From: Polaribacter porphyrae
Lineage (GTDB): Bacteria; Bacteroidota; Bacteroidia; Flavobacteriales; Flavobacteriaceae
Direction: 5' to 3'
Length of the DNA: 64,000 bases
Assembly (NCBI RefSeq): GCF_002954685.1
Contig: NZ_MSCN01000001.1
Span: 2,436,429-2,500,428, forward strand
This document shows, in pieces, positions 16,553 to 26,078 of this stretch; positions within the stretch are counted from its first letter, which is position 1, and each line of letters opens with the position of its first letter. A program made the position numbers and the translations under genes. Under the pieces are notes generated by a model. It worked only from the letters and a program-made list of their open reading frames with translations, was not told where the DNA came from and did no database searches.

Positions 16553-16923
16553 TATCAAAAAAACTTGCTATTGAACTGAATAAAATTATCTCTGAAAAAT
16601 CAGGTGGTTCTTATGGTTTAAGAGACGAATCTTTACTTTTATCTGCATTAAATAGACCATTTCAAACTTTTGATGGAAAAGATTTATACCCATCTATTAT
16701 TGATAAATCTGCAGCACTTTTCGAAAGTTTAATCATTAATCATCCATTTATTGATGGAAACAAAAGAATGGCTTATGCCTTTATGAAAATGTTACTGATA
16801 GAAGGTGGTTTTTCAATTAATGCATCAAAAGAAGATACCTATAAATTTGTAATTAAAGCTTCAGAAGGTAAAATGAATTTTGATGAAATTAAAACTTGGT
16901 TGGTTGACCATTTGAATAAATAA
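16549..16923 (+). CDS. Fic/DOC family toxin (Doc-like)
   Basis: 124 aa. The Fic-fold active-site loop reads HPFIDGNKR (residues 65-73), matching the Doc form (HxFxDANKR) rather than the AMPylating Fic form HPFxxGNGR. The His and Asp are intact, so it should be active. The Doc toxin of phage P1 phosphorylates EF-Tu, which halts translation. KSGGSYGLRDESLLLSAL near the N-terminus is typical of this subfamily. It is located between purK and purE, with the purE start 5 nt after its stop. Confidence 0.9.
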   Translation: MISKKLAIELNKIISEKSGGSYGLRDESLLLSALNRPFQTFDGKDLYPSIIDKSAALFESLIINHPFIDGNKRMAYAFMKMLLIEGGFSINASKEDTYKFVIKASEGKMNFDEIKTWLVDHLNK

Positions 16924-16928
16924 AAAAT

Positions 16929-17408
16929 ATGGTAGGAATAATAATGGGAAGCGATTCTGATCTTCCAATAATGCAAGAAGCAATAGACATTTTAGAAGGT
17001 ATGGATATTCAAATTGAAGTAGATATTGTATCTGCTCATAGAACTCCAGAAAAATTAGTTGACTATTCTAAAAACGCACATAAAAGAGGAATTAAAGTGA
17101 TTATTGCTGGTGCTGGAGGTGCAGCACATTTACCAGGAATGGTCGCAAGTATGAGTCCTTTACCTATAATTGGTGTTCCTGTTAAAAGTAGAAACTCAAT
17201 AGATGGTTGGGATTCTGTTTTATCCATTTTACAAATGCCAGGAGGAGTCCCTGTTGCAACTGTGGCTTTAGATGGCGCAAAAAATGCAGGTATTTTAGCT
17301 GCACAAATTATTGGTGCTTCAGACAAATGTGTTCTAGATAAAATAATCGCTTACAAAGAAGGTTTAAAAATAAAGGTTGAAAAAGCTTCTGAAAGAATAA
17401 AAAAATAG
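16929..17408 (+). CDS. purE: N5-carboxyaminoimidazole ribonucleotide mutase
   Basis: 159 aa class I PurE, converting N5-CAIR to CAIR after PurK. IIMGSDSDLPIMQEA is the substrate-phosphate loop, SAHRTPEKLVDYSKNA holds the catalytic His, and GAGGAAHLPGMVAS is the core motif. It follows the Doc toxin by 5 nt, so its expression may depend on readthrough of the toxin-antitoxin genes. Confidence 0.96.
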   Translation: MVGIIMGSDSDLPIMQEAIDILEGMDIQIEVDIVSAHRTPEKLVDYSKNAHKRGIKVIIAGAGGAAHLPGMVASMSPLPIIGVPVKSRNSIDGWDSVLSILQMPGGVPVATVALDGAKNAGILAAQIIGASDKCVLDKIIAYKEGLKIKVEKASERIKK

Positions 17409-17461
17409 GTTTTTCAACAATTACACGTTTAAACAAATAAACAATTACACATTTTTTAAAA

Positions 17462-19486
17462 ATGAATCCACTTTTACAAGATTTTAATACAGCACCTTTT
17501 TCACAAATTAAGCCAGAACATTACAAACCTGCAATCCAAAAAGGAATTGAAATTGCGAAAGATGAAATTAATGCTATTGTTAAGAATACTGATACTCCAA
17601 CTTTTGAAAATACAACAGTTGCTTTAGATTTTACAGGTTCAAAATTAGGAAGAATTACCAGTATTTTTTTCAACTTAAATTCAGCAGAAACAAATGAAGA
17701 AATTCAGAAAATAGCGCAAGAAATATCACCTTGGTTAAGTGAATTTAGAAATGACATCACCTTAAATAAAGCTTTATTTAAAAAAGTTAAAACTATTTTT
17801 GATGCTAAAGAAAATCTAGATTTAACTGCAGAACAACAAATGTTGTTAGATAAACAATACAAAGGTTTTGCTAGAAATGGTGCAAATTTAAAAGAAGAAG
17901 ATAAAAACAAACTTCGTGAAATTGATGCAAAACTATCTAAATTATCATTAAAGTTTGGAGAAAATATATTGGCTGAAACCAATGCTTTCGAATTGCATTT
18001 AACTAATGAAAAGGAGGTTTCTGGTTTACCTGAATCTGTAAAAGAAGCAGCGAGTCAGTTAGCAAAAGAGCAAGATAAAAAAGGCTATATTTTTACCTTA
18101 CACTACCCTAGTTACATTCCATTTTTAACCTATGCTGATAATCGAGAATTGCGCAAAAAAATGGCAATCGCTGCAGGTAAAAAAGGATTTCAAGATAATG
18201 AATTTAACAACGAAAAAATAGTTCTTGAAATTGTAAATCTTCGCCAACAAAGAGCGAATTTATTAGGTTATAAAACGCATGCTCATTTTGTTTTAGAAGA
18301 ACGGATGGCTGAATCTCCAGAGAAAGTAATCGAATTTTCGAATAATTTGTTAGAAAAAGCGAAACCTGCTGCTCTAAAAGAATTTGAAAATTTATCAGCT
18401 TATGCTAAAAAATTAGACGGAATAGAGCAACTGCAAAAATGGGATGGTGCTTATTATTCAGAAAAACTGAAGAAAGAATTATTCGATTTAGACCAAGAGA
18501 TTTTAAAACCATATTTTAAATTAGAAAACGTAATTGATGGTGTTTTTGAAATTGCAAATCGTTTGTTCGATTTAAAATTTGAAGAAGTAAATGATATTGA
18601 AAAATATCACGAAGATGTAAAAACTTACAATGTTACTGATACTAATGGGAATTTTATTGCTGTTTTTTATGCGGATTATCATCCTAGAAAAGGAAAAAGA
18701 AATGGTGCTTGGATGACGAGTTACAAATCTCAACAAACAAAAGACGGAATTAATGATAGACCTCATGTATCTATCGTTTGTAATTTTACAAAACCTACAG
18801 CTACAAAACCATCATTATTAACATTTAATGAGGTTACTACTTTGTTTCACGAATTTGGCCATGCACTGCATGGAATGTTAGCAAATACAACTTATAATAG
18901 TTTATCAGGAACTTCTGTTTCTTGGGATTTTGTTGAATTACCAAGTCAGATTTTTGAAAACTGGTGTTATGAAAAAGAGGCTTTAGAGTTGTTTGCCAAA
19001 CATTACGAAACTGGTGAAGTTATCCCAATGAAATATGTTGAAAAGATTAAAGAATCTGCAAGTTTTCATGAAGGAATGCAAACTTTACGTCAATTGAGTT
19101 TTGGGTTATTAGACATGAAATGGCATTCTGAAAATCCTTCAAATATAAAATCTATCAAAGCATTTGAAAAAGAGGCTTTTGCTGAAACAAAACTATATCC
19201 AGATGTTGCAGAAAATTGTATGAGTACAGCGTTTTCTCATATTTTTCAAGGAGGTTATTCTGCTGGTTATTACTCATACAAATGGGCAGAAGTTTTAGAT
19301 GCTGATGCTTTTGAATACTTTTTAGAAGAAGGGATTTTTAATAAAGAAGTAGCTACAAAATTCAAAGAAAATATATTATCAAAAGGTGGTACTGAAAAAC
19401 CAATGGTTTTATATAAACGATTTAGAGGTGCAGCACCAAAACCAGATGCTTTGTTAAAAAGAGCTGGTTTACTAAAAATTGAATAA
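17462..19486 (+). CDS. M3 family metallopeptidase (oligopeptidase / dipeptidyl carboxypeptidase)
   Basis: 674 aa, full-length M3 peptidase. The zinc motif HEFGH (H463, E464, H467) is followed by the Glu-containing SWDFVELPSQIFENW. The N-terminus starts directly with NPLLQDFNTAPFSQIKPEHY, as in cytosolic Dcp. No signal peptide is visible, so it is probably cytoplasmic, degrading small peptides. An alternative name would be oligopeptidase A; the motifs do not separate them. Confidence 0.92.
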   Translation: MNPLLQDFNTAPFSQIKPEHYKPAIQKGIEIAKDEINAIVKNTDTPTFENTTVALDFTGSKLGRITSIFFNLNSAETNEEIQKIAQEISPWLSEFRNDITLNKALFKKVKTIFDAKENLDLTAEQQMLLDKQYKGFARNGANLKEEDKNKLREIDAKLSKLSLKFGENILAETNAFELHLTNEKEVSGLPESVKEAASQLAKEQDKKGYIFTLHYPSYIPFLTYADNRELRKKMAIAAGKKGFQDNEFNNEKIVLEIVNLRQQRANLLGYKTHAHFVLEERMAESPEKVIEFSNNLLEKAKPAALKEFENLSAYAKKLDGIEQLQKWDGAYYSEKLKKELFDLDQEILKPYFKLENVIDGVFEIANRLFDLKFEEVNDIEKYHEDVKTYNVTDTNGNFIAVFYADYHPRKGKRNGAWMTSYKSQQTKDGINDRPHVSIVCNFTKPTATKPSLLTFNEVTTLFHEFGHALHGMLANTTYNSLSGTSVSWDFVELPSQIFENWCYEKEALELFAKHYETGEVIPMKYVEKIKESASFHEGMQTLRQLSFGLLDMKWHSENPSNIKSIKAFEKEAFAETKLYPDVAENCMSTAFSHIFQGGYSAGYYSYKWAEVLDADAFEYFLEEGIFNKEVATKFKENILSKGGTEKPMVLYKRFRGAAPKPDALLKRAGLLKIE

Positions 19487-19537
19487 AAATTCTAAAAGAT
19501 TGTTATAAATTTATCTTTGATACGTTATATAATTAAG

Positions 19538-20758
19538 ATGAGAACCATTTTTTTTATTTTATTAGCTTTGTTTGTGAATTCTATTTTTTCACAAATAATT
19601 ATTAAAGGTACTGTGTATGACGAAAAAGGTCCTTTAGAAAGCGTAGCTGTGTACTTAAACAATACTATGTTAGGTACAACAACAAATGCTGATGGCGAAT
19701 TTTCAATCCCTGTAAAAGAAGGTCAACATGAGTTGATTGTTTCTTATCTAGGATATAAAAAGATTGCATATTCCTTAAATACATCTACTTACACAAAACC
19801 TTTGGTATTTGCTCTTGTTGAAGAGGAAAATGTATTAGATGAAATTGTTATCAAAAAAACTGTTTATGATGATAAATGGAAAAATAATTTAGCTGTTTTT
19901 AAAAGAGAGTTTATTGGTACTACAGAACTAGCTGAAGATTGTGAGATTTTAAACCCAAAAGTGTTGAGTTTTGATTACGATTACAAAGAAAATAAACTCA
20001 CAGCTTATGCAAGAAAACCATTACAAATAAAACATAAAGCTTTAGGTTATTTAATCACTTACGAATTAGAAAGTTTTATTAGACATAAAAATTACATTAC
20101 CTATCTCGGATATACTAGATATCAAGAACTAAAAGGTGGAAAACGTAAGCAAAGACGTTGGAAAAAGAATAGACAAGTAGCTTATAATGGTTCTCCAGTA
20201 CATTTTTACAAGTCACTTTTAAATGATACTTTCACTAAAGAGGGGTTTATTGTAAATCAATTTAAGAGAGTTCTAAACCCAGAAAGACCTTCTGATGAAG
20301 AAATTAGAAAAGCAAGACAGCTTTTAAGATTGAATAGAGGTTTAATGATTAATTTTTCCAAAAAAATTGACAACCCAAAAACTGCTTTAGATTCTGCATT
20401 AGTAACTACTAGAAAATCACGTTTACCAAAATTTAGAGATTATTTGTATAAATCTAAATTAAAAAAAGAAGATATTCTTGGCTTTAAAAATAATACGTAT
20501 CAACTAATTTTTGAAAATAACTTAAGTGTAGTTTATACCAAAGAAAAAGAAGAGATGGGTTATTTAAGAAGAAATATCTTTAGCAAAAGAAGAAAGCCTT
20601 TACCACAAACTTCTTCCATTATTCCTATTGATGATAAAATAATATTAGATGTAACAGGCAATTTAGTTAATCCATTAGACGTTTTATATGAAGGATATTG
20701 GTCTTATGAGAAATTTGCAAATACACTGCCTTTAGATTATATACCAACAGAAGACTAA
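19538..20758 (+). CDS. Secreted carboxypeptidase-regulatory-like domain protein
   Basis: 406 aa from the ATG at 19538, which starts with a signal peptide (MRTIFFILLALFVNSIFSQ); an in-frame TTG at 19517 would add seven residues before it. Residues about 20-100 form the CarboxypepD_reg-like beta sandwich (IIKGTVYDEKGPLESVAVYL, GTTTNADGEFSIPV, VSYLGYKK), the domain that precedes the plug in many SusC-like receptors, but no TonB barrel follows. The rest is basic and of unknown function. Confidence 0.75.
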   Translation: MRTIFFILLALFVNSIFSQIIIKGTVYDEKGPLESVAVYLNNTMLGTTTNADGEFSIPVKEGQHELIVSYLGYKKIAYSLNTSTYTKPLVFALVEEENVLDEIVIKKTVYDDKWKNNLAVFKREFIGTTELAEDCEILNPKVLSFDYDYKENKLTAYARKPLQIKHKALGYLITYELESFIRHKNYITYLGYTRYQELKGGKRKQRRWKKNRQVAYNGSPVHFYKSLLNDTFTKEGFIVNQFKRVLNPERPSDEEIRKARQLLRLNRGLMINFSKKIDNPKTALDSALVTTRKSRLPKFRDYLYKSKLKKEDILGFKNNTYQLIFENNLSVVYTKEKEEMGYLRRNIFSKRRKPLPQTSSIIPIDDKIILDVTGNLVNPLDVLYEGYWSYEKFANTLPLDYIPTED

Positions 20759-20765
20759 AAATTAA

Positions 20766-22004
20766 CTATTTATTTTTCTCTTCAATCCACTTACTCATAT
20801 ATTTTGTGGCTTGTAAGGTTTTATGCTGTAACAAACTCCCTAAAAAGTTTTGAGTTCTATGATTTTCTAAATTATCTTGAATTAACTTAATTTGATTTAT
20901 AAAAGGTTTACTTAATTTTTCTTTATCGTAAAAAGAGTTTATTATTTCAATTCCATTTTTTTGAGCTTTTAACCAAATGGTTTTATTTTGATACAATTCT
21001 GATGCTCTTAAAGCAAAATTGCTATAATCATCTTCTACAAATCCATTCCATAAATTATTTTTTGACATCCCTTCTGCTCCAATAGTTGAGGTAACACTTG
21101 GTGTACCACAAAGCATACTTTCTGTTAATTTTCCTTTAATTCCAGCTCCAAAACGTAAGGGAGCTAAAAGTACTTTAGAATTTTGAATAACTTCTTTTGA
21201 GTTTTTTGCAAATCCTTTAATGACAAAACCTTCTTTGGGATTGTGCAATTGTTGAATTTGCTGTGTTACATATGCTCCATAAATATGCAACTCAACATTT
21301 GGTAAATATGCTCTCATTTTACCCCAAACTTGATTTTTTAGAGTGAGTACAGCATCAACATTAGGTTTATGCAAAAAATTACCAATAAACACAAAGTGTT
21401 CTCTTTTATCAAAAGAGTTCCAATTTTTTATTTGATGTTCATTAATTTTATCTAGTAAAAAAGGTAAATAATACAAGATTCTTTCATCAATTTTAAAAAC
21501 AGATTTTAGCAAATCCATTTCATAAGTTGAGATTACTAAAGATAAATCACAACGTAAAATTGAAGCAATTTCTCTTTTTGTATCATCAGACTTTAATAAA
21601 GCTTTATTGGTAAACTCCCCCCCTTTTTTAAGTTGCTGATGTCTTACTTTGCGTAGAAAATGTAAATCTTCAGTATCTAAAATTCTCAAAGTATTTGGGC
21701 AATTTTCAGCAACTCTCCAACCAAATTGTTCTTCAGTTAAGAATCGATCAAACACTACAATATTTGGATTTAGGTTTAGAACAAAATCATCAAAATTAGC
21801 TGAATTTAACTCAATAGATACCTCTTCAATTCCTAGAGATTTTAAATCTAAAGCATTGCTGTTTTTTTGTGAAGTTGATGCAAACGTAATATTATAATTC
21901 TGCTTTAAAAATAACTCAATTAATTGTAACATTCTACTACCTGCAGCAGAAGAATTTGGTTCAACCCAAACATTTCCAATGATTAAAATTGATTGTCTAT
22001 TCAA
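20766..22004 (-). CDS. Glycosyltransferase (GT4-like, GT-B fold)
   Basis: 412 aa. The C-terminal Rossmann half has the retaining-GT pattern: HFVFIGNFLHKPNVDAV, a loop GFAKNSKEVIQNSKVLLAPLRFGAGIKGKLTESMLCGTPSV with the E-x7-E-like region, and a TIGAEGM segment. The N-terminal half (VWVEPNSSAAGSRMLQLIELF) fits the acceptor domain. Sugar and acceptor are unknown. It starts right at the stop of the haem-binding protein gene and is probably co-transcribed with it. Confidence 0.8.
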   Translation of the reverse strand: MNRQSILIIGNVWVEPNSSAAGSRMLQLIELFLKQNYNITFASTSQKNSNALDLKSLGIEEVSIELNSANFDDFVLNLNPNIVVFDRFLTEEQFGWRVAENCPNTLRILDTEDLHFLRKVRHQQLKKGGEFTNKALLKSDDTKREIASILRCDLSLVISTYEMDLLKSVFKIDERILYYLPFLLDKINEHQIKNWNSFDKREHFVFIGNFLHKPNVDAVLTLKNQVWGKMRAYLPNVELHIYGAYVTQQIQQLHNPKEGFVIKGFAKNSKEVIQNSKVLLAPLRFGAGIKGKLTESMLCGTPSVTSTIGAEGMSKNNLWNGFVEDDYSNFALRASELYQNKTIWLKAQKNGIEIINSFYDKEKLSKPFINQIKLIQDNLENHRTQNFLGSLLQHKTLQATKYMSKWIEEKNK

Positions 22005-22478
22005 TTATTTAGCAGTCATTTTTTGCTTATACTCTGCTTGCACTTTTTTGCCCCATGTAACAATTGCATCAATTTGTTCTTGTGTTAAGTTTGCTTCAGA
22101 ATGTGTCCAAGTATATGAATTTAAAGGCATTTCTCCTTTTTCAACTTCTTCATACAATTCATCCATTTTATGCTCTTTTCTTTTTAAAGAATATTCATTC
22201 CATTTCGAAAAATCAAGATGTTTTTTACCATCTTTTATATGACTGTCCAACCAATAATTTACTGGTGTTATACTATTATACCAAGGGTAATTTGTTTTAG
22301 CTGAATGACAATCAAAACAGCTAGTTTTCATTATTTCTAAAACATTTGCTGGCGGATTTGTTTCAGCAATAAAAGCATTTACAGTATCTATATTTCCATC
22401 ATTTTTTTCTGGACCAAAAAATTGAGCAATAACTAAAATGATTAATAAAACGACACCTACTTTTTTAAGAATTTTCAT
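22005..22478 (-). CDS. Haem-binding domain protein (CxxCH)
   Basis: 157 aa. An N-terminal signal anchor (VGVVLLIILVIAQFFG) is followed by a c-type haem motif CFDCHS in TSCFDCHSAKTNYPWYNSITPVNYW, which matches the bacterial haem-binding domain found widely in Bacteroidota. DFSKWNEYSLKRKEHKMDELYEEVEKGEMPLNSYTW is also characteristic. Probably a periplasmic, membrane-anchored electron carrier or haem sensor. First gene of a two-gene leftward unit. Confidence 0.88.
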   Translation of the reverse strand: MKILKKVGVVLLIILVIAQFFGPEKNDGNIDTVNAFIAETNPPANVLEIMKTSCFDCHSAKTNYPWYNSITPVNYWLDSHIKDGKKHLDFSKWNEYSLKRKEHKMDELYEEVEKGEMPLNSYTWTHSEANLTQEQIDAIVTWGKKVQAEYKQKMTAK

Positions 22479-22547
22479 TGGTAAAACTTTAATACTATTA
22501 CAATTGTAAAACTACTAAAATCCTTTATAAATCTCTAAAAATATATG

Positions 22548-22555
22548 TAAATTTG
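22548..22555 (+). promoter_or_regulatory. Candidate -7 box for lpdA
   Basis: TAAATTTG fits TAnnTTTG, 21 nt before the ATG of lpdA. No TTTG at -33 was recognisable. Confidence 0.35.
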
Positions 22556-22576
22556 TGTTTCTAAATTTCTTACAAA

Positions 22577-23977
22577 ATGAAATACGATATTATTGTTATT
22601 GGTTCTGGTCCTGGAGGATACATTGCAGCAGTTAGAGCATCACAATTAGGAAAAAAAGTAGCTATTATCGAAAAATATAGCACTTTAGGAGGAACGTGTT
22701 TAAATGTTGGATGTATTCCTTCTAAAGCACTATTAGATTCTTCTCACCATTTTTATGATGCTGTTCATCATTTTGAAGAGCATGGAATTTCTGTAGAAAA
22801 ACCATCTTTCGATTTTACAAAAATGGTTGATAGAAAAGCTAAAGTTGTAGAAACAACAACTGGAGGAATCAAATATTTAATGGATAAAAATAATATTGAA
22901 GTTTTTGAAGGTTTGGGTTCTTTTGAAGATGCCACTCATGTAAAAATTTCAAAAAATGATGGTTCATCAGAAGTAATTGAAGGTACAGATATTATTATCG
23001 CAACTGGCTCAAAACCGTCTACTTTACCTTTTATCAATATTGATAAGGAACGAATTATAACTTCTACTGAAGCTTTAAAATTAAAAGAAGTGCCAAAACA
23101 TTTATTAGTGATTGGTGGTGGAGTTATTGGTTTAGAGTTAGGTTCTGTTTATAAAAGATTAGGTGCAGACGTTACTGTAATTGAGTATGCACCTAAAATT
23201 ACACCAACTATGGATGCTGATGTTTCTAAAGAATTGACAAAGGTTTTTAAAAAACAAGGTATAAAATTTAATGTTAGCACAGGTGTTACTGCTGTAGAAA
23301 GAAATGGAGATGAAATTATTGTAAAAGCAAATAACAAAAAAGGGGAAGAAGTAACATTTACTGGTGACTACTGTTTAGTAGCTGTTGGTAGAAAACCGTA
23401 TACAGCTGGTTTAGGTTTAGAAAAAGCTGGTGTTAAAGTAAACGAAAAAGGGCAAGTTGAAATTAATGACCATTTGCAAACCAATATTAAAAATATTTAT
23501 GCAATTGGTGATGTTGTAAAAGGTGCAATGTTAGCGCATAAAGCAGAAGAAGAAGGTGTTGTTGTTGCTGAATATTTAGCTGGAGAAAAACCACATATTG
23601 ATTATAATTTAGTACCTGGAATTATTTACACTTGGCCAGAGGCTGCTGCTGTAGGTAAAACAGAACAAGAATTAAAAGATGCAAAAATTGACTATAAAGC
23701 TGGTAAATTTTCTATGCGTGCTTTAGGAAGATCTAGAGCAAGTGGAGATATTGACGGTTTTGTAAAAGTGTTAGCAGATAAAAATACAGATGAAATTTTA
23801 GGAGTTCATATGGTTGGTGCTAGAGTTGCAGATTTAATTATGGAAGCTGCAGTTGCAATGGAATATAGAGCATCTGCTGAAGATTTAGCTAGAATTTGCC
23901 ATGGACACCCAACATATTCTGAAGCTGTAAAAGAAGCTGCCAAAGCTGCTTGGGATGGAAAACCATTAAATGCTTAA
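22577..23977 (+). CDS. lpdA: Dihydrolipoyl dehydrogenase
   Basis: 466 aa flavoprotein (E3 of the 2-oxoacid dehydrogenase complexes and glycine cleavage system). FAD-binding IIGSGPGGYIAAVRA, the redox disulfide GGTCLNVGCIPSK, the NAD-binding VIGGGVIGLELGSVYKRLG and the C-terminal catalytic CHGHPTYSEAVKEAA (His and Glu) are all present. Monocistronic: a terminator follows directly. No other complex subunit gene is in the neighbourhood. Confidence 0.96.
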   Translation: MKYDIIVIGSGPGGYIAAVRASQLGKKVAIIEKYSTLGGTCLNVGCIPSKALLDSSHHFYDAVHHFEEHGISVEKPSFDFTKMVDRKAKVVETTTGGIKYLMDKNNIEVFEGLGSFEDATHVKISKNDGSSEVIEGTDIIIATGSKPSTLPFINIDKERIITSTEALKLKEVPKHLLVIGGGVIGLELGSVYKRLGADVTVIEYAPKITPTMDADVSKELTKVFKKQGIKFNVSTGVTAVERNGDEIIVKANNKKGEEVTFTGDYCLVAVGRKPYTAGLGLEKAGVKVNEKGQVEINDHLQTNIKNIYAIGDVVKGAMLAHKAEEEGVVVAEYLAGEKPHIDYNLVPGIIYTWPEAAAVGKTEQELKDAKIDYKAGKFSMRALGRSRASGDIDGFVKVLADKNTDEILGVHMVGARVADLIMEAAVAMEYRASAEDLARICHGHPTYSEAVKEAAKAAWDGKPLNA

Positions 23978-23993
23978 ACAAAAATAATAATTT

Positions 23994-24021
23994 AAAAACC
24001 TCACTTTTGTGAGGTTTTTTT
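23994..24021 (+). terminator. Intrinsic terminator of lpdA
   Basis: Stem CCTCAC / GTGAGG extended by A5/T7 pairing, TTTT loop, then a T7 run. Confidence 0.85.
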
Positions 24022-24054
24022 GTTCTAAAAACTTTCAAGTACTTTTACAATTCT

Positions 24055-25380
24055 ATGCAAAGAACCATTAAAACTTTTCAGCTTGAAAATGTTGATCAAT
24101 TTAAAAAGCAAATATTGCTTTGGGCACAACAATTTGAAACGGTTTTATGGTTAGACTCAAACAACTACAAACAGCAATATTCTAGTTTTGATTGTGGTTT
24201 GGCTGTTGAAGAATTTACTTCGATTAAAACTGATTATTCTAATGCTTTTGAGAAGTTAAAAGAATACCAATCTACTACTCAAGATTATATTTTTGGTTAT
24301 ATTTCTTATGATGTTAAGAACGATGTAGAGCAACTTTCTTCCAAAAATTTTGATGGTTTAGATTTTGCTGATTTGTACTTTTTCCAACCTCAAAAATTGT
24401 TTTTCATCAACCAAAATACTGTTGAATTTCAATACCTTAAACTCGTAGATGATGACATAGAAACTGATTTTAAGGATATTTCTACTTTATCATTTCAAGT
24501 GCAATCGAGAAATCTCAAAAACGAATCAGCTGACTCTGACATCAAAATAAAACTTCGAATTCATAAAGACGAATATCATTCTAAAGTGAATAAAGTAATT
24601 GAACACATTAAAAGAGGAGATATCTATGAGGCTAACTTTTGTCAAGAATTTTATGCTGAAAATAGTAGTATTAATCCAGTTAAAGTATATCAAGATTTAA
24701 ATGAAATTTCAAAGCCACCTTTTGCTACTTTCCTAAAAATTGAACATCAATATTTATTATCTGCATCACCAGAAAGATATATTAGAAAAGAAGGAAATAA
24801 AGTTATTTCGCAACCTATAAAAGGAACTGCAAAACGATTACGAAGTAAAATTGATGACGAAAAAATAGCATCAGATTTATCTAGAGATATTAAAGAGCGT
24901 GCAGAAAATGTAATGATTGTAGATTTGGTTAGAAACGACTTATCAAAATCAGCAAAAAAAGGAAGTGTTAAAGTTGAAGAGCTTTGTAAAGTGTACACTT
25001 TTGAGCAAGTACACCAAATGATTTCTACTGTGGTTTCAGAAATTGATGAAAACACGCATTCTGTAACCGTTTTAAAAGATACGTTTCCTATGGGAAGTAT
25101 GACAGGCGCTCCTAAAGTTTCTGCGATGAAAATTATCGAAAATCTCGAAGAAACTAAACGTGGTTTGTATTCTGGTACAGTTGGCTATTTTACACCAAAT
25201 GGCGATTTTGATTTTAATGTTGTCATCAGAAGTATTTTATACAATTCTGTAAAAAAATACATTTCGTATTCTGTTGGTGGTGCAATCACTGCAAAATCGA
25301 TTCCTGAAAAGGAATATGAAGAGTGTTTACTTAAGGCAAAAGCGATGCGATTTGTGTTGTTAAATTCTAATGAAAAATGA
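24055..25380 (+). CDS. pabB: Aminodeoxychorismate synthase component I
   Basis: 441 aa chorismate-binding enzyme of folate (PABA) synthesis. The motif PIKGT (in SQPIKGTAKRLRS) carries the lysine that distinguishes PabB from TrpE, which has PIAGT. Other family segments are IKRGDIYEANFCQEF, SASPERYI, VMIVDLVRNDLSK, TFPMGSMTGAPKVSAMKII and GGAITAKSIPEKEYEECLLKA. No amidotransferase partner gene (pabA) or pabC is adjacent. The stop overlaps the next start by 4 nt (ATGA). Confidence 0.92.
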   Translation: MQRTIKTFQLENVDQFKKQILLWAQQFETVLWLDSNNYKQQYSSFDCGLAVEEFTSIKTDYSNAFEKLKEYQSTTQDYIFGYISYDVKNDVEQLSSKNFDGLDFADLYFFQPQKLFFINQNTVEFQYLKLVDDDIETDFKDISTLSFQVQSRNLKNESADSDIKIKLRIHKDEYHSKVNKVIEHIKRGDIYEANFCQEFYAENSSINPVKVYQDLNEISKPPFATFLKIEHQYLLSASPERYIRKEGNKVISQPIKGTAKRLRSKIDDEKIASDLSRDIKERAENVMIVDLVRNDLSKSAKKGSVKVEELCKVYTFEQVHQMISTVVSEIDENTHSVTVLKDTFPMGSMTGAPKVSAMKIIENLEETKRGLYSGTVGYFTPNGDFDFNVVIRSILYNSVKKYISYSVGGAITAKSIPEKEYEECLLKAKAMRFVLLNSNEK

Positions 25381-25619
25381 TTAAAGAAAAAGAAGAAAAA
25401 TTCAGTGCGGTTTTTGAGAGTTTACAAGAAAAGCCAAATGAAATTAATATGTTTGGTGGGTTTTTAAAAATGTATCCAGCAGAATGGAAACAACTAAAAA
25501 TAACCTTTTCAAAATTTAACAGAAGTAAGCAATTTGGGAGAACAATTCCATTACCAAAACCAGAACAGTCTTTAAAAAAAGAGATTAGAGTTTGGTTAAA
25601 AAGTAGAAATAATGGCTGA
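25377..25619 (+). CDS. Small conserved-looking hypothetical protein
   Basis: 80 aa, basic, no signal peptide or membrane segment. Contains INMFGGFLKMYPAEWKQLKITF and ends LKKEIRVWLKSRNNG. I do not recognise a family. The ATGA overlap with pabB upstream and the 8-nt overlap with the next gene make translational coupling and real coding likely. Confidence 0.7.
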   Translation: MIKEKEEKFSAVFESLQEKPNEINMFGGFLKMYPAEWKQLKITFSKFNRSKQFGRTIPLPKPEQSLKKEIRVWLKSRNNG

Positions 25620-26076
25620 TTTAATTGCTTTTATTTTAGAACTTTATCTAGATATTAAACATTGGTTTAAAGTTAAAAAAAGAAGAAAGTTTGAAAAAGA
25701 AAACAATCTTCCTAAAAGCATAGTTTGGCATCCTATTAATAAACCTCTTTTAATTTTCTTCCTACTTTTTATCATTAGCTTATCAATATTATCATACATT
25801 AAACTAAAAGATAAATCAATAAAAGAAACAAACAAAAAGTTAAACTTAATAGTTGAGATTCTTGAGGCTGAAAAAGAACAATTTGGTAAATATCCTAACC
25901 AATTAAAAGATATTATTCGAAACAATCCTTTGAGAAAAAATATAACTCAAGATTATTGGAAAAATGAATTTATTTATACATTATCAAAAGATTCCTTAAA
26001 TTACAGCATCGTCTCATTAGGTAAAGATCAAAAAATGAACACATCTGATGATATAAAATACGCTAAAGAGCACTAA
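25612..26076 (+). CDS. Membrane protein with pseudopilin-like C-terminal domain
   Basis: 154 aa. A cytoplasmic basic N-terminus, then one membrane helix at about residues 45-63 (PLLIFFLLFIISLSILSYI), a helix, and a C-terminal segment FGKYPNQLKDI... ITQDYWKNEFIYTLSKDSLNYSIVSLGKDQKMNTSDDI. That last part follows the order seen at the end of type II pseudopilin GspG (YPT..., DPWGNPYQY..., SLGADG...GDDI). There is no prepilin peptidase site and no T2SS gene nearby. Function unknown. Confidence 0.7.
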   Translation: MADLIAFILELYLDIKHWFKVKKRRKFEKENNLPKSIVWHPINKPLLIFFLLFIISLSILSYIKLKDKSIKETNKKLNLIVEILEAEKEQFGKYPNQLKDIIRNNPLRKNITQDYWKNEFIYTLSKDSLNYSIVSLGKDQKMNTSDDIKYAKEH

Positions 26077-26078
26077 TT

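Noticed and set aside
24055..25380. trpE (anthranilate synthase) instead of pabB
   Set aside because: The PIKGT motif carries the PabB-type lysine and no trp genes are adjacent.
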